This document shows, one piece after another, positions 8,074 to 15,739 of a stretch of 38,337 bases of DNA. The DNA comes from Synergistaceae bacterium (GTDB lineage: Bacteria; Synergistota; Synergistia; Synergistales; Aminobacteriaceae), in the NCBI GenBank assembly GCA_031272035.1, contig JAISUO010000057.1, forward strand, positions 1-38,337, written 5' to 3'. The position numbers were made by a program, and so were the translations under genes. The notes beneath the pieces are model-generated. The model was not told the origin of the DNA and made no database searches. It saw nothing but the letters and a program-made list of their open reading frames with translations. Within the stretch, counting starts at the first letter, position 1. Every line of letters begins with the position of its first letter.

Positions 8074-8105
8074 ACAGCCCCTGAATCGAAGTACGGAACA
8101 GATAT

Positions 8106-8134
8106 TTGCAGTCCGTTCGCGCAGATGTTATTAT
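8106..8134 (+). promoter_or_regulatory. Sigma-70-type promoter of the spoIID-queA region
   Basis: TTGCAG at 8106-8111, a 17-nt spacer, and TATTAT at 8129-8134 preceded by TGT (extended -10). Transcription would start near 8141, inside the AT-rich duplicated leader, about 94 nt before the spoIID-like start. Confidence 0.65.
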
Positions 8135-8190
8135 TTTTGCACTTAATTTTTGCACTTAATTTTGAAGAACTTTAATTTTGAAGAATTTAA
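8134..8190 (+). repeat. Two consecutive tandem duplications in a leader
   Basis: A 13-nt unit TTTTTGCACTTAA is present at 8134-8146 and 8147-8159. It is followed at once by a second pair, TTTTGAAGAACTTTAA at 8160-8175 and a one-base-shorter version at 8176-8190. Both are perfect or nearly so, implying recent origin. Confidence 0.85.
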
Positions 8191-8234
8191 TGGCGCCTTT
8201 CTCAGGGGGCATCTGCGGCCGGAGGTAGGAAGCG

Positions 8235-9650
8235 TTGCGAAACAGAGTAGAGACGTTTTTTTTGACGTTGGCTTTGATTTTGTCGTTTGGGAGAACGGCG
8301 GAGGCAAGAGATATTTACGTGCGTCTGGCGGACGGCGAGTCCAGCCTCGCCATCGCTTCGGAAGGTCCGCTGAAACTCGTCGACGGCGCGAAAAAAACTC
8401 ACAGCGCGGAAAAATCGATTGTGTTGACGCGATCGGGTTCTTCAGCGGTTATGGGAAAAACGAAAATGCCTCTTCCGCTCCGAATCTCCGGCAGGGGACT
8501 TTTGAGATATAAGGGAAGACAGTATCGGGGAGAGTTTTTGCTCAGCCGGGATTTTGTTTTGATCAATACCCTCGACGTGGAGGACTACATCCGGGGAGTG
8601 CTGCCCGCGGAGGCCAGCTCCAAATGGCCGGCGGAGTACCTGAAGGTTCAGGCCATCATTTCCCGAACCTATGGCGTGCGTCAAAGCCTCAACCGGTCCA
8701 TGCGGGGATATGACGTGGGGGATACCGCTTCCGATCAGGTGTACAAGGGCGCCGGAGTGGAAACCGCCGCCACGGACCGCGCGGTGAGAGAGACCAAAGG
8801 AGAGATCGTCACTTATAACAACGGGGTGGCCTTCACGCCGTTTCACTCGGACAGCGGAGGGCATACCGCCAGCAACGCCAACGTGTGGGGAGAAAAACTC
8901 CCTTATCTGACGGGAGTGAAAGAGCCGGTGGAGTACGAGTCCCCCAATTCCTCCTGGACCGCGAAAATTCCGGCGTCCCAGATGCAGGCTGCCCTTTCCA
9001 GACTGGGAATCAGTATAGGGCAGCTCAGGGAAGTTCGCGTTTCGGAAACCGAGGGGGGAGGACGCGCGGTGAGGCTGACGTTGGCGGGAAGCGCCGGTTC
9101 CGCGGAGGTGAAGGCCAGTCGCTTCAGAATGGCGGTAGGACCCAATCTCATTAAAAGTACTCTGCTGACGGGAGACGCTCCCCTGGAGAAGTCTCCGTCC
9201 CCGACATCTCCCGCCGCGGCGAAAAAAACGGCTTCACAGACGCCTCCCAACCTCGATCTTCCCATGTCCGGCGCGGAGGAAGCCCGTCTGACGCGTATGA
9301 CGGTCGATGGGGCCTTTTCTTCGTCGGAACTGATGGATATGCTTCTGAACCCCGAAAAGCGAAAAAGTTACCTTTACCTGGGAATACAGCGGAGCGGCGG
9401 CAAAACGGACGCTGAAGCCCCCGCGGAGGACGTCGCTCTTCCTCAGTCTCTGCCCGTGTCCATGCCGGCCCTGCGTTCCGGACAGGTTATCGCGGAGGAA
9501 AACGGTTTTTTCACCTTCAGAGGCAGGGGATGGGGGCACGGCGTCGGCCTTTCCCAGTGGGGAGCTCAGGCTCTGGCCCGGCAGGGGTGGAAGGCCGAAC
9601 GCATTCTGGAATACTATTTTTCGGGAACTACCGTAAAGAAGTTTAAATAA
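8235..9650 (+). CDS. SpoIID/LytB-domain lytic transglycosylase, secreted
   Basis: Peptidoglycan-degrading enzyme of the SpoIID/LytB family, which cleaves denuded glycan strands. 471 residues. TTG 8235 is chosen because GGAGGT lies 8 nt upstream and the signal peptide (VETFFLTLALILSFG) follows directly. The SpoIID domain spans about 110-235: VEDYIRGVLPAEASSKWP with the family catalytic Glu at 126, AIISRTYGV, and HSDSGGHTA. A Ser/Pro/Ala-rich stretch (about 315-410) interrupts the domain before the conserved end GHGVGLSQWGA at 434-444. Likely periplasmic. No other sporulation genes are in the window, so a role in division or envelope remodelling is more likely than engulfment. Confidence 0.88.
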   Translation: MRNRVETFFLTLALILSFGRTAEARDIYVRLADGESSLAIASEGPLKLVDGAKKTHSAEKSIVLTRSGSSAVMGKTKMPLPLRISGRGLLRYKGRQYRGEFLLSRDFVLINTLDVEDYIRGVLPAEASSKWPAEYLKVQAIISRTYGVRQSLNRSMRGYDVGDTASDQVYKGAGVETAATDRAVRETKGEIVTYNNGVAFTPFHSDSGGHTASNANVWGEKLPYLTGVKEPVEYESPNSSWTAKIPASQMQAALSRLGISIGQLREVRVSETEGGGRAVRLTLAGSAGSAEVKASRFRMAVGPNLIKSTLLTGDAPLEKSPSPTSPAAAKKTASQTPPNLDLPMSGAEEARLTRMTVDGAFSSSELMDMLLNPEKRKSYLYLGIQRSGGKTDAEAPAEDVALPQSLPVSMPALRSGQVIAEENGFFTFRGRGWGHGVGLSQWGAQALARQGWKAERILEYYFSGTTVKKFK

Positions 9651-9660
9651 CATAAATAAA

Positions 9661-9690
9661 GTTTGGCAAAGTTTAGTTTAGCAAAGTTTC
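9661..9690 (+). repeat. 15-nt tandem duplication before queA
   Basis: Units 9661-9675 (GTTTGGCAAAGTTTA) and 9676-9690 (GTTTAGCAAAGTTTC) differ at two positions. They lie between the spoIID-like stop and the queA ribosome site. Confidence 0.85.
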
Positions 9691-9708
9691 GATAGAAGGA
9701 AGTTTTAA

Positions 9709-10803
9709 ATGACCGATATATACAGCCTGGATGCTTACGACTATGACCTGCCGGAATCGAGGATCGCGCAGACTCCGGCGGTTCCCCGGGACAGCTCCCG
9801 TCTTCTCGTCTGGCACGTTCCGGAAAATCGAACGGAAGGTCGTGTCTTCAGGGATATTGCTGAATATCTGGGCCCCGATGATTTGCTGGTTCTCAACGAT
9901 ACCCGCGTTCTGCCCGCCCGGCTCACGGGGAATAAGGTTCGGGGCGGCGGAAAGGTGGAAATTCTGCTGCTGGAACCGGTGGAAAGCGATTTTTGTCGAT
10001 GGCGGGCTCTGGTCCGTCCGGGACGCCGTCTGCCCCCAGGGTCGGAGGTTCTTGTGGGAGACCGGGTGTTGAGGATCGAGAGCGCCGAAGAGGAAGGAAT
10101 TCGCGTTTTGCGCGTCGGAACCGGACGGGAGGACGTGACGGCTTTTCTGGAGTGCCGGGGGGTGATGCCTCTGCCGCCCTACATCAAAACGAAGGGGCTT
10201 CCCCGGGAGGCGTACCAGACGATTTTCGCAGCCCGGGACGGGTCTGTGGCGGCTCCCACGGCAAGCCTTCACTTCACGGAAGACCTCGTGGAGCGGATAA
10301 GGGAGCGGGGGACATCCATCGCCTGGGTGACGCTGCACGTGGGGCTGGGAACCTTTCGTCCGGTGAAGGCGAGGGATATTCGTCAGCACCATATCCACAG
10401 CGAATACTGCGAAATGCCGGAGGCGACGGCAGAGGCCGTGAGAGCCTGCCGGAGGAGAAAGGGCAGAGTCGTGGCCGTGGGAACGACCGTGACCCGAACC
10501 CTGGAGTCCATGGCCGGGGAAGACGGGACCGTGACTGCGGGCATAAAAAATACGGATCTTTTTATCCGTCCCGGTTACGATTACAAAGTGGTGGACGCGC
10601 TGGTGACGAATTTTCATCTGCCGAAAAGCTCTCTTTTGATGCTGGTTGCCGCCTTCGTCGCGCACCTTCGCGACAGGGTTTCAGAAGATCGGGAAGCGAA
10701 AGAAAGGGACGCGCTGGAGGCCCTTCGTCGGCTCTACGCCCTGGCCGTTGCCGAAGAATACAGATTTTTTTCCTTTGGGGACGCGATGTTCATCTGTAAA
10801 TAG
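9709..10803 (+). CDS. queA: S-adenosylmethionine:tRNA ribosyltransferase-isomerase
   Basis: Transfers and isomerises the ribosyl moiety of SAM onto 7-aminomethyl-7-deazaguanine in tRNA, giving epoxyqueuosine. 364 residues, near the family length of about 340-360. Recognisable features are the N-terminal YDYDLPESRIAQTP, NDTRVLPARLTG, VMPLPPYIK, the TASLHFTEDL motif, HVGLGTFRPV and the C-terminal NFHLPKSSLLMLVAAF. ATG 9709 has AAGGAAG 6 nt upstream. tgt, its frequent partner, is not adjacent. Confidence 0.96.
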   Translation: MTDIYSLDAYDYDLPESRIAQTPAVPRDSSRLLVWHVPENRTEGRVFRDIAEYLGPDDLLVLNDTRVLPARLTGNKVRGGGKVEILLLEPVESDFCRWRALVRPGRRLPPGSEVLVGDRVLRIESAEEEGIRVLRVGTGREDVTAFLECRGVMPLPPYIKTKGLPREAYQTIFAARDGSVAAPTASLHFTEDLVERIRERGTSIAWVTLHVGLGTFRPVKARDIRQHHIHSEYCEMPEATAEAVRACRRRKGRVVAVGTTVTRTLESMAGEDGTVTAGIKNTDLFIRPGYDYKVVDALVTNFHLPKSSLLMLVAAFVAHLRDRVSEDREAKERDALEALRRLYALAVAEEYRFFSFGDAMFICK

Positions 10804-10836
10804 CTTCGGGTGAACGGCGCTCTGTTGTACCCGAAG
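10804..10836 (+). other. 8-bp inverted repeat after queA
   Basis: CTTCGGGT (10804-10811) pairs perfectly with ACCCGAAG (10829-10836) across a 17-nt loop, starting directly after the queA stop. There is no T-run, so it is not a standard intrinsic terminator. It could stabilise the queA mRNA end or be chance. The rest of the 97-nt gap before mltG holds only the mltG ribosome site. Confidence 0.35.
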
Positions 10837-10909
10837 GACTGGACTGGCCTTGAAGGAATGAAGAAGAGCCGGAGAGCAGGAGAAAAGAGGGAGTTGGAGG
10901 ATGGATTCG

Positions 10910-11950
10910 ATGAAAAAAGGTTTGTTGATTCTGATTCTGCTTCCCTTTTTGCTGGGTCTTGGGTTGGGAGCCGCGGCGTATCACATGAAGATCCCGCTCA
11001 ATTTCTGGGACAGAATCCTCCCCGTTCCCCACGGAGAAATGAAAATCGTGGTGATCCGACCCGGGCTGAACGCCCGTCAGTGCGCTCAGGCTTTCGAGGA
11101 TCAGGAGGCGATCACGGACTCCGCCTCCAAACTGGCGAAGTGGATGGTCCGGTTCGGAATAGACCGAAAAATTCGTCCGGGCCAGTATCGCGTCAACCGG
11201 ACGGACGCGTGGAACATGGCAAGACAGCTGCGCGCCACCCAACCCGTGACGTCCAGCCTCACGATCATTCCCGGAATGGATATTTTCTCTCTGAGGGGAG
11301 TGTTCGACGAGGAGCAGAACCCGACTCCTGCGAAAAATGGCGACTTACTGCAGCGGGAGATATTGGACGATCTGAACTACCCCGAGCCGATGCGTTCCCG
11401 TATTCCCTCCACCGAGGCGGGACGTATCGCGTTTTTGCTGCCGGAGACCTATTTTGTCGTGGAGGAAACGCCGAAGGATTTGGTTCGGGCTGCCAGTCAC
11501 GCCTGGTGGGACCGGTACGGAGTCGCTCTGCCTCCGGAGGTGACGTCGAAGGACCTGCGTCAGGCCGCCACCGTGGCGTCGATGGTGCAGAGAGAGGCCC
11601 TCTGGGACGACGAACGGGCGGCCATCGCGGGAGTGATCATGAATCGTCTGAAGAAAGACATGCTGCTGCAGATCGATGCCACCGTGATTTACGCCTGGAA
11701 GCTTCGGGGAAGAAATTTGACGCGGGTATTGTACAGCGACCTCACTGTGGATTCGCCGTATAATACGTATGTTGTACAGGGACTGCCGCCGGCTCCCATA
11801 TGCGTCCCGTCGGCGGAGTCCTGGGCGGCGGCTCTGGAGCCGGAGGAGAACGATTACTATTACTATGTGGCGAGGAAAGACGGGCATCATTACTTTGCTT
11901 CCACTTATGAAGAGCATCGCCGGAACACCAAAAAAGCAAGAACGGAATAG
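10910..11950 (+). CDS. mltG: Endolytic murein transglycosylase MltG (YceG-like)
   Basis: Inner-membrane enzyme that cuts nascent glycan strands and is thought to set their length. 346 residues from ATG 10910, chosen because GGAGG lies 9 nt upstream; the in-frame ATG at 10901 directly abuts that site. One N-terminal transmembrane segment (GLLILILLPFLLGLGLGAAA) is followed by a LysM-like region and the YceG domain. The key motif is ASMVQREALWDDERAAIAG with the conserved second Glu, then MNRLKKDMLLQIDATVIYA, close to the family NRLxxGMPLQxDPTVIYA, and the SPYNTY motif. Tightly followed by ftsK. Confidence 0.92.
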   Translation: MKKGLLILILLPFLLGLGLGAAAYHMKIPLNFWDRILPVPHGEMKIVVIRPGLNARQCAQAFEDQEAITDSASKLAKWMVRFGIDRKIRPGQYRVNRTDAWNMARQLRATQPVTSSLTIIPGMDIFSLRGVFDEEQNPTPAKNGDLLQREILDDLNYPEPMRSRIPSTEAGRIAFLLPETYFVVEETPKDLVRAASHAWWDRYGVALPPEVTSKDLRQAATVASMVQREALWDDERAAIAGVIMNRLKKDMLLQIDATVIYAWKLRGRNLTRVLYSDLTVDSPYNTYVVQGLPPAPICVPSAESWAAALEPEENDYYYYVARKDGHHYFASTYEEHRRNTKKARTE

Positions 11951-11966
11951 GAGCTGAAAATCGGAC

Positions 11967-14840
11967 ATGGCACTTTCTCGTAACAGAAAAATGAAAGCCG
12001 CTTTACCGAGAAAGAGACCCCCTCGCAGGCACTCCGGGACCGGAAGGTGGTTCGAATTTCTCGTTTTCCTTTTTACGGCGGGCGTCATTTTTCTGATGGG
12101 GACTTTGATGGACAGCTCGTGGACGGGTAAAAGCGGGCGTTTATTGGGTAATTATCTGCGAACGACCTGGGGAGGCGCGCTTATCGTTCCCCTGGCGTTT
12201 TTGTTCTACCTTTGCGTGGCCTGGATCGCCAAAATCCGAATTCCCCGCCCTCTGGGGCAGATTTTCGGAACGCTGCAGCTTTACCTTTCGACGGCTTTCG
12301 CTCTGGGACTGTTTAAGCAGGCTCACTGGGAGCTCGCCCCGGCGATTTTTACTCCCGGCGTCACGGGGGACGGACTGGCGCGTTTTTTCGTGCTGAATCT
12401 GGGAGCGCTGGGAACCGTTATCGTCGCCTTCGCCTCGCTGGCGCTGTCCATGATCTTTTTTGGCTTCAGGCTGCCCGCCCGGCTTTTCCGCTCCGGCGCG
12501 GGACGCTCCAGGGAAGACTCCCGAGACCTGAAATATGAGGGTTCGAAACGTGAAACTCCGAAGCGCGAAAGCGAAGCTCCCGCCTTCACCATACGGCATT
12601 TCCCCAGAGTCGCGGCTGAAGATCTGGTTCTTCCCACCGCTCCGGAGGAACCCCGAAACGAAGTTCTCGCTTCGACGCCCGTGGACGGGCTGGTTATGGT
12701 GGGGGAAGAACTGGTCGATCCCACGACCTGGCGCCCCACGGAGCCCATTGTCCCCGAGTCGATGAAAGCCGGAGAAAGCCCCGCGGAGCCGTCGCCGGAG
12801 CCTCCTGCGGGAGCCCCTGTCGTCCCGGAGGCGAAGGAAGATGCCGAAATCCGACCATCGGAAACGACATCCGAGCCTCCTGTTTTCGATGGTCCTGTTT
12901 TTGATGGGGATAAAAAAGCGGAGAACGCGACGAAGCTCTCTTTGCCTGAAGAAGGGCCTGCTGCCCCTCCTCAGACGGCCTCGGAAATTCTGGAAGGGCT
13001 TTTGGCCTCCCTGGAAGCGGAACACCTGTGGGAAAAACAGGAAGAGGGAACGACCCCGACGGAAGCTGCAACCCGGGAATACGTGGAACCTCTGCTGTCG
13101 AAATCGGAACTGGATCCGGCTCAGATCATTGAAGTCGAGGGCGTCCCAAAAATCGCTCCGGGAGAACAGGTCCAGGAGCTGAGAGCCCTTCTGACTTCTC
13201 CAGCAACGGAGGAAAGCCGGAAGGAAATAATAACAGAAGGAATAAAAACAGAGGGAATAAAAACAGAAGAAGCGAAGATTTTGGAGGACGGAACGTCGAC
13301 CGCGGTTCAGGAGGCCTACCCGGAGGTGCAGCTTCCGGAGGAGGAGGACGCCGCACGGGTTCGCGCAGGACTTTTTCCGCCGCCTCTGGATATTTTCGGC
13401 CCACCGGCGAAGGAGGGAGAGGACAACGAAGGCGACGACCTGGCCAGAGAGCAGGCGGAGACCATCGTCACCACTCTTCAGAACTTCGGGGTGAAGGCCA
13501 GCGTGGCTCATATCGTCGTCGGGCCCTCCGTGATTCAGTTTCAGCTCGAACTGGCGCCGGGCATCAAGGTCAGCAAGGTGGCCGGTCTGGCCAACGATCT
13601 GATGATGGCTCTCGCCGTAGTGTCCGTGCGGGTGGAAGCGCCTATTCTGGGACAGCGTTATGTGGGCATCGAAATTCCGAATCCCCGGCGAAGGGGGATT
13701 ACTCTGCGGTCCATCCTGGAGTCCGAGGAATTTCGGGAAAGCGAGGCGCGGCTGATTCTTCCCATGGGAGTGCGGGTCGACTCGAAACACCTGATCTGCG
13801 CGCTGGAGGATATGCCTCACCTGCTTGTGGCGGGAACCACGGGGTCGGGTAAAAGCGTTTTTACGAACACCTGCATTCTCGGGATGTGTTCTCAGCGCAG
13901 CCCGGAGGAACTGCGGCTCATTCTGGTGGACCCCAAATACGTGGAGTTCGCGATCTACGAGGGATTGCCCCACCTTCTGGCCCGTCCCGTCACGGATCCC
14001 AAAAAGGCCATCTCCGCCCTGTCCTGGGCCGTGCAGGAGATGGAAAACCGGTCGGAGTGTTTTGCCCGGGCCAAGGTTCGCAATCTGGCGTCTTACAATG
14101 AAAAGGCCCTGCCGAAGCACCGCTTCCCTCACATTGTAGTGGTGGTGGATGAGTTCGCCGACCTGATGTACACGGCGGGCAAGGAGGTGGAGGGCCTGAT
14201 CGCGCGTCTGGCCCAAAAGGCGAGAGCCGCCGGAATCCACCTCATTCTGGCGACCCAGCGTCCCTCCGTGGACGTCATCACGGGACTCATCAAGGCCAAC
14301 GTACCGGCCCGGGTGGCTTTTGCGGTGCCCTCTCAGACGGATTCCCGCACGATCATCGACACGGGGGGAGCCGAGAAACTTCTGGGCAGGGGGGACATGC
14401 TTTTTTACAGCACCCGTTATCCCCGCCCCCTTCGCCTGCAGGCGTCCTTCATCACGGAGGAGCGCACGCTGGCGTTCGTGGAGTACATGAAGAACCTTTT
14501 TGGAGAGCCCGAGTACATCGAATTCGAAGATTACGTCGCCGGAGGCGGGGGCAGTGGAGAGAACGGAACCCGCTCCGGTTCCGCCATTATCGACGATCCC
14601 AAGCTGGAGGAGGCCGTCCGGGTGGTTATGGACACGGGAATCGCCTCTGCCAGCGGTCTGCAGCGCTACCTCAACGTGGGCTACCCCAGGGCGGGGCGGC
14701 TGGTGACGGGGCTGGAGCAACTGGGCATCGTGGGGCCCCAGCCGGCAAATTCCTCGAAGCCCCGGGAAATTCTCATGGATGAGGAAAGCGCCTACGAAAC
14801 TCTGGAACGAGCCCGAAACGGAGATCCCTTCGGGGAGTAG
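11967..14840 (+). CDS. ftsK: DNA translocase FtsK/SpoIIIE
   Basis: Septal DNA pump that moves chromosomes during division and activates dimer resolution. 957 residues. The N-terminal membrane part has several spans (about 25-175), then comes an unusually Glu/Pro-rich acidic linker (about 190-480) with in-frame repeats such as EGIKTEGIKTE and VFDGPVFDG. The motor follows: Walker A GTTGSGKS at 623-630 and Walker B VVVVDEFADL (Asp about 728), with LATQRPSVDVITGLIKANVP. The C-terminal gamma winged helix contains ASGLQRYLNVGYPRAGRL, the DNA-reading module. Start ATG 11967 has GGAG about 13 nt upstream, a little far. It follows mltG by 16 nt. Confidence 0.96.
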   Translation: MALSRNRKMKAALPRKRPPRRHSGTGRWFEFLVFLFTAGVIFLMGTLMDSSWTGKSGRLLGNYLRTTWGGALIVPLAFLFYLCVAWIAKIRIPRPLGQIFGTLQLYLSTAFALGLFKQAHWELAPAIFTPGVTGDGLARFFVLNLGALGTVIVAFASLALSMIFFGFRLPARLFRSGAGRSREDSRDLKYEGSKRETPKRESEAPAFTIRHFPRVAAEDLVLPTAPEEPRNEVLASTPVDGLVMVGEELVDPTTWRPTEPIVPESMKAGESPAEPSPEPPAGAPVVPEAKEDAEIRPSETTSEPPVFDGPVFDGDKKAENATKLSLPEEGPAAPPQTASEILEGLLASLEAEHLWEKQEEGTTPTEAATREYVEPLLSKSELDPAQIIEVEGVPKIAPGEQVQELRALLTSPATEESRKEIITEGIKTEGIKTEEAKILEDGTSTAVQEAYPEVQLPEEEDAARVRAGLFPPPLDIFGPPAKEGEDNEGDDLAREQAETIVTTLQNFGVKASVAHIVVGPSVIQFQLELAPGIKVSKVAGLANDLMMALAVVSVRVEAPILGQRYVGIEIPNPRRRGITLRSILESEEFRESEARLILPMGVRVDSKHLICALEDMPHLLVAGTTGSGKSVFTNTCILGMCSQRSPEELRLILVDPKYVEFAIYEGLPHLLARPVTDPKKAISALSWAVQEMENRSECFARAKVRNLASYNEKALPKHRFPHIVVVVDEFADLMYTAGKEVEGLIARLAQKARAAGIHLILATQRPSVDVITGLIKANVPARVAFAVPSQTDSRTIIDTGGAEKLLGRGDMLFYSTRYPRPLRLQASFITEERTLAFVEYMKNLFGEPEYIEFEDYVAGGGGSGENGTRSGSAIIDDPKLEEAVRVVMDTGIASASGLQRYLNVGYPRAGRLVTGLEQLGIVGPQPANSSKPREILMDEESAYETLERARNGDPFGE
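12879..12908 (+). repeat. 15-nt tandem duplication in the ftsK linker
   Basis: Units 12879-12893 and 12894-12908 (CCTGTTTTCGATGGT and a near copy) duplicate five codons in frame, encoding PVFDG twice in the disordered linker. Confidence 0.8.
13223..13268 (+). repeat. Triplicated 15-16-nt unit in the ftsK linker
   Basis: Two clear 15-nt units, 13239-13253 and 13254-13268 (GGAATAAAAACAGAG and a near copy), with a more diverged 16-nt version at 13223-13238. They encode ITEGIKTEGIKTE. The AT-rich sequence contrasts with the surrounding GC-rich gene. Confidence 0.8.
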
Positions 14841-14865
14841 CGGCCTTCAGGAAACGATGGCCTGA

Positions 14866-14895
14866 GCGGCGATGGATTTTGCGGCGATGAAAGAG
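14866..14895 (+). repeat. 15-nt period direct repeat before the thiamine kinase gene
   Basis: GCGGCGATG occurs at 14866-14874 and 14881-14889, a 15-nt period. It lies upstream of the start I assign to the thiamine pyrophosphokinase gene, which supports treating this stretch as non-coding spacer. Confidence 0.5.
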
Positions 14896-14955
14896 CACCG
14901 GACGTCCCGTTTTTGCCTGCCTCAGATGAACGCTCAGTTTGGTCGGGAGGCGGCC

Positions 14956-15618
14956 GTGGAACAGATTCTGGTCCTGGGAGGACGCATGCCTGACGCCGCC
15001 TGGCTGAGAGAAGCCGCCTCGGGAAAGAGAGTTTGCGCGGCCGACAGCGGAGTGGATGCCTGCAGGATCGCGAATGTCCGTCCGGATCACGCGCTGGGGG
15101 ATTTTGACAGCATCGGCGATGAAGGACGTCGATGGCTGGAGCGTCTTGGCATCCGGCCCGAGCTTTATCCGGCGGACAAGGACTACACGGATTTTCAGCT
15201 CTGCCTGAAGGGCCTGAAAGGAGACATTCTGGTCACGGGGTGCTGGGGCGGGCGTTTCGATCATGCCTTCGGGAATATTTTTTCCGCTCTCTGGGGAGAG
15301 GAATGGGGTGTGCGCGTTCGGGCCTTCGCGGATGAGACGGAGGTTCTGTTTCCCCTGTTTGAAGGAGAGGCGGTGGAACTGACTTTTTACCTTCCGGTTG
15401 TCGCTCTTTCCCTTCTGCCCCTGACGGCTGTCTGCGGCGGCGTCACCGTCGAGGGCGTCAGATGGGAGCTTCATGACGCGGAACTCCCTCAGTCCCATCC
15501 ATGGACCATCAGCAACCGGCCTCTGGGAGAAAGCGTCCGGGTGAAAGCCGGAAGCGGCGTGCTGGGGGTTTATTGTCTTTTTCGGGAAAAATCCCTCCGG
15601 GCAGGGTGTAGTATATAA
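14956..15618 (+). CDS. Thiamine pyrophosphokinase
   Basis: Transfers pyrophosphate from ATP to thiamine, making thiamine pyrophosphate for salvage. From GTG 14956 it has 220 residues, the family length; GGAGG sits 5 nt upstream. The frame could start at ATG 14872, but the extra 28 residues are not conserved and have no ribosome site. Motifs: LVLGGRMPD, CAADSGVDACR, LGDFDSIGDE, PADKDYTDFQLCL, GCWGGRFDHAFGN and a C-terminal WTISNRPLGESV, matching the TPK catalytic and thiamine-binding domains. It sits alone between ftsK and metG; no thiamine riboswitch is seen. Confidence 0.9.
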   Translation: MEQILVLGGRMPDAAWLREAASGKRVCAADSGVDACRIANVRPDHALGDFDSIGDEGRRWLERLGIRPELYPADKDYTDFQLCLKGLKGDILVTGCWGGRFDHAFGNIFSALWGEEWGVRVRAFADETEVLFPLFEGEAVELTFYLPVVALSLLPLTAVCGGVTVEGVRWELHDAELPQSHPWTISNRPLGESVRVKAGSGVLGVYCLFREKSLRAGCSI

Positions 15619-15628
15619 AGTAAATACA

Positions 15629-15658
15629 TTGCAACGGTATGCTTGAAATATATATAAT
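15629..15658 (+). promoter_or_regulatory. Probable metG promoter
   Basis: TTGCAA at 15629-15634, an 18-nt spacer and TATAAT at 15653-15658 in a very AT-rich stretch just after the thiamine kinase stop. Start of transcription would be near 15665, giving a leader of about 75 nt. Confidence 0.6.
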
Positions 15659-15686
15659 TGCAATATATATGAGTGAAATATATCGG

Positions 15687-15730
15687 TGGGGCTTGAAGCC
15701 GGAAAGGCGTGAGAGTCCCCCAGGGAGGTT
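15687..15730 (+). promoter_or_regulatory. Possible structured leader of metG
   Basis: Within the GC-rich second half of the leader, TGGGG (15687-15691) can pair with CCCCA (15718-15722). Between them GCC/GGC (15698-15700 and 15706-15708) forms an inner hairpin. The ribosome site GGGAGG follows directly at 15723-15728, so folding could affect its access. It does not match any SAM riboswitch class or T-box that I know. Existence of a regulatory element is inference. Confidence 0.3.
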
Positions 15731-15739
15731 CCATAGATA

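Noticed and set aside
10804-10836. Inverted repeat after queA as a terminator
   Set aside because: Long loop and no T-run; mltG follows on the same strand with no promoter visible, so read-through is more likely.
12141-14720. Long minus-strand open frame opposite ftsK
   Set aside because: Arg/Gln/Gly-rich shadow of ftsK with no recognisable motif or ribosome site.
15687-15730. metG leader as a known SAM riboswitch or T-box
   Set aside because: None of the conserved cores of those classes can be recognised; kept only as an unspecified structured leader.
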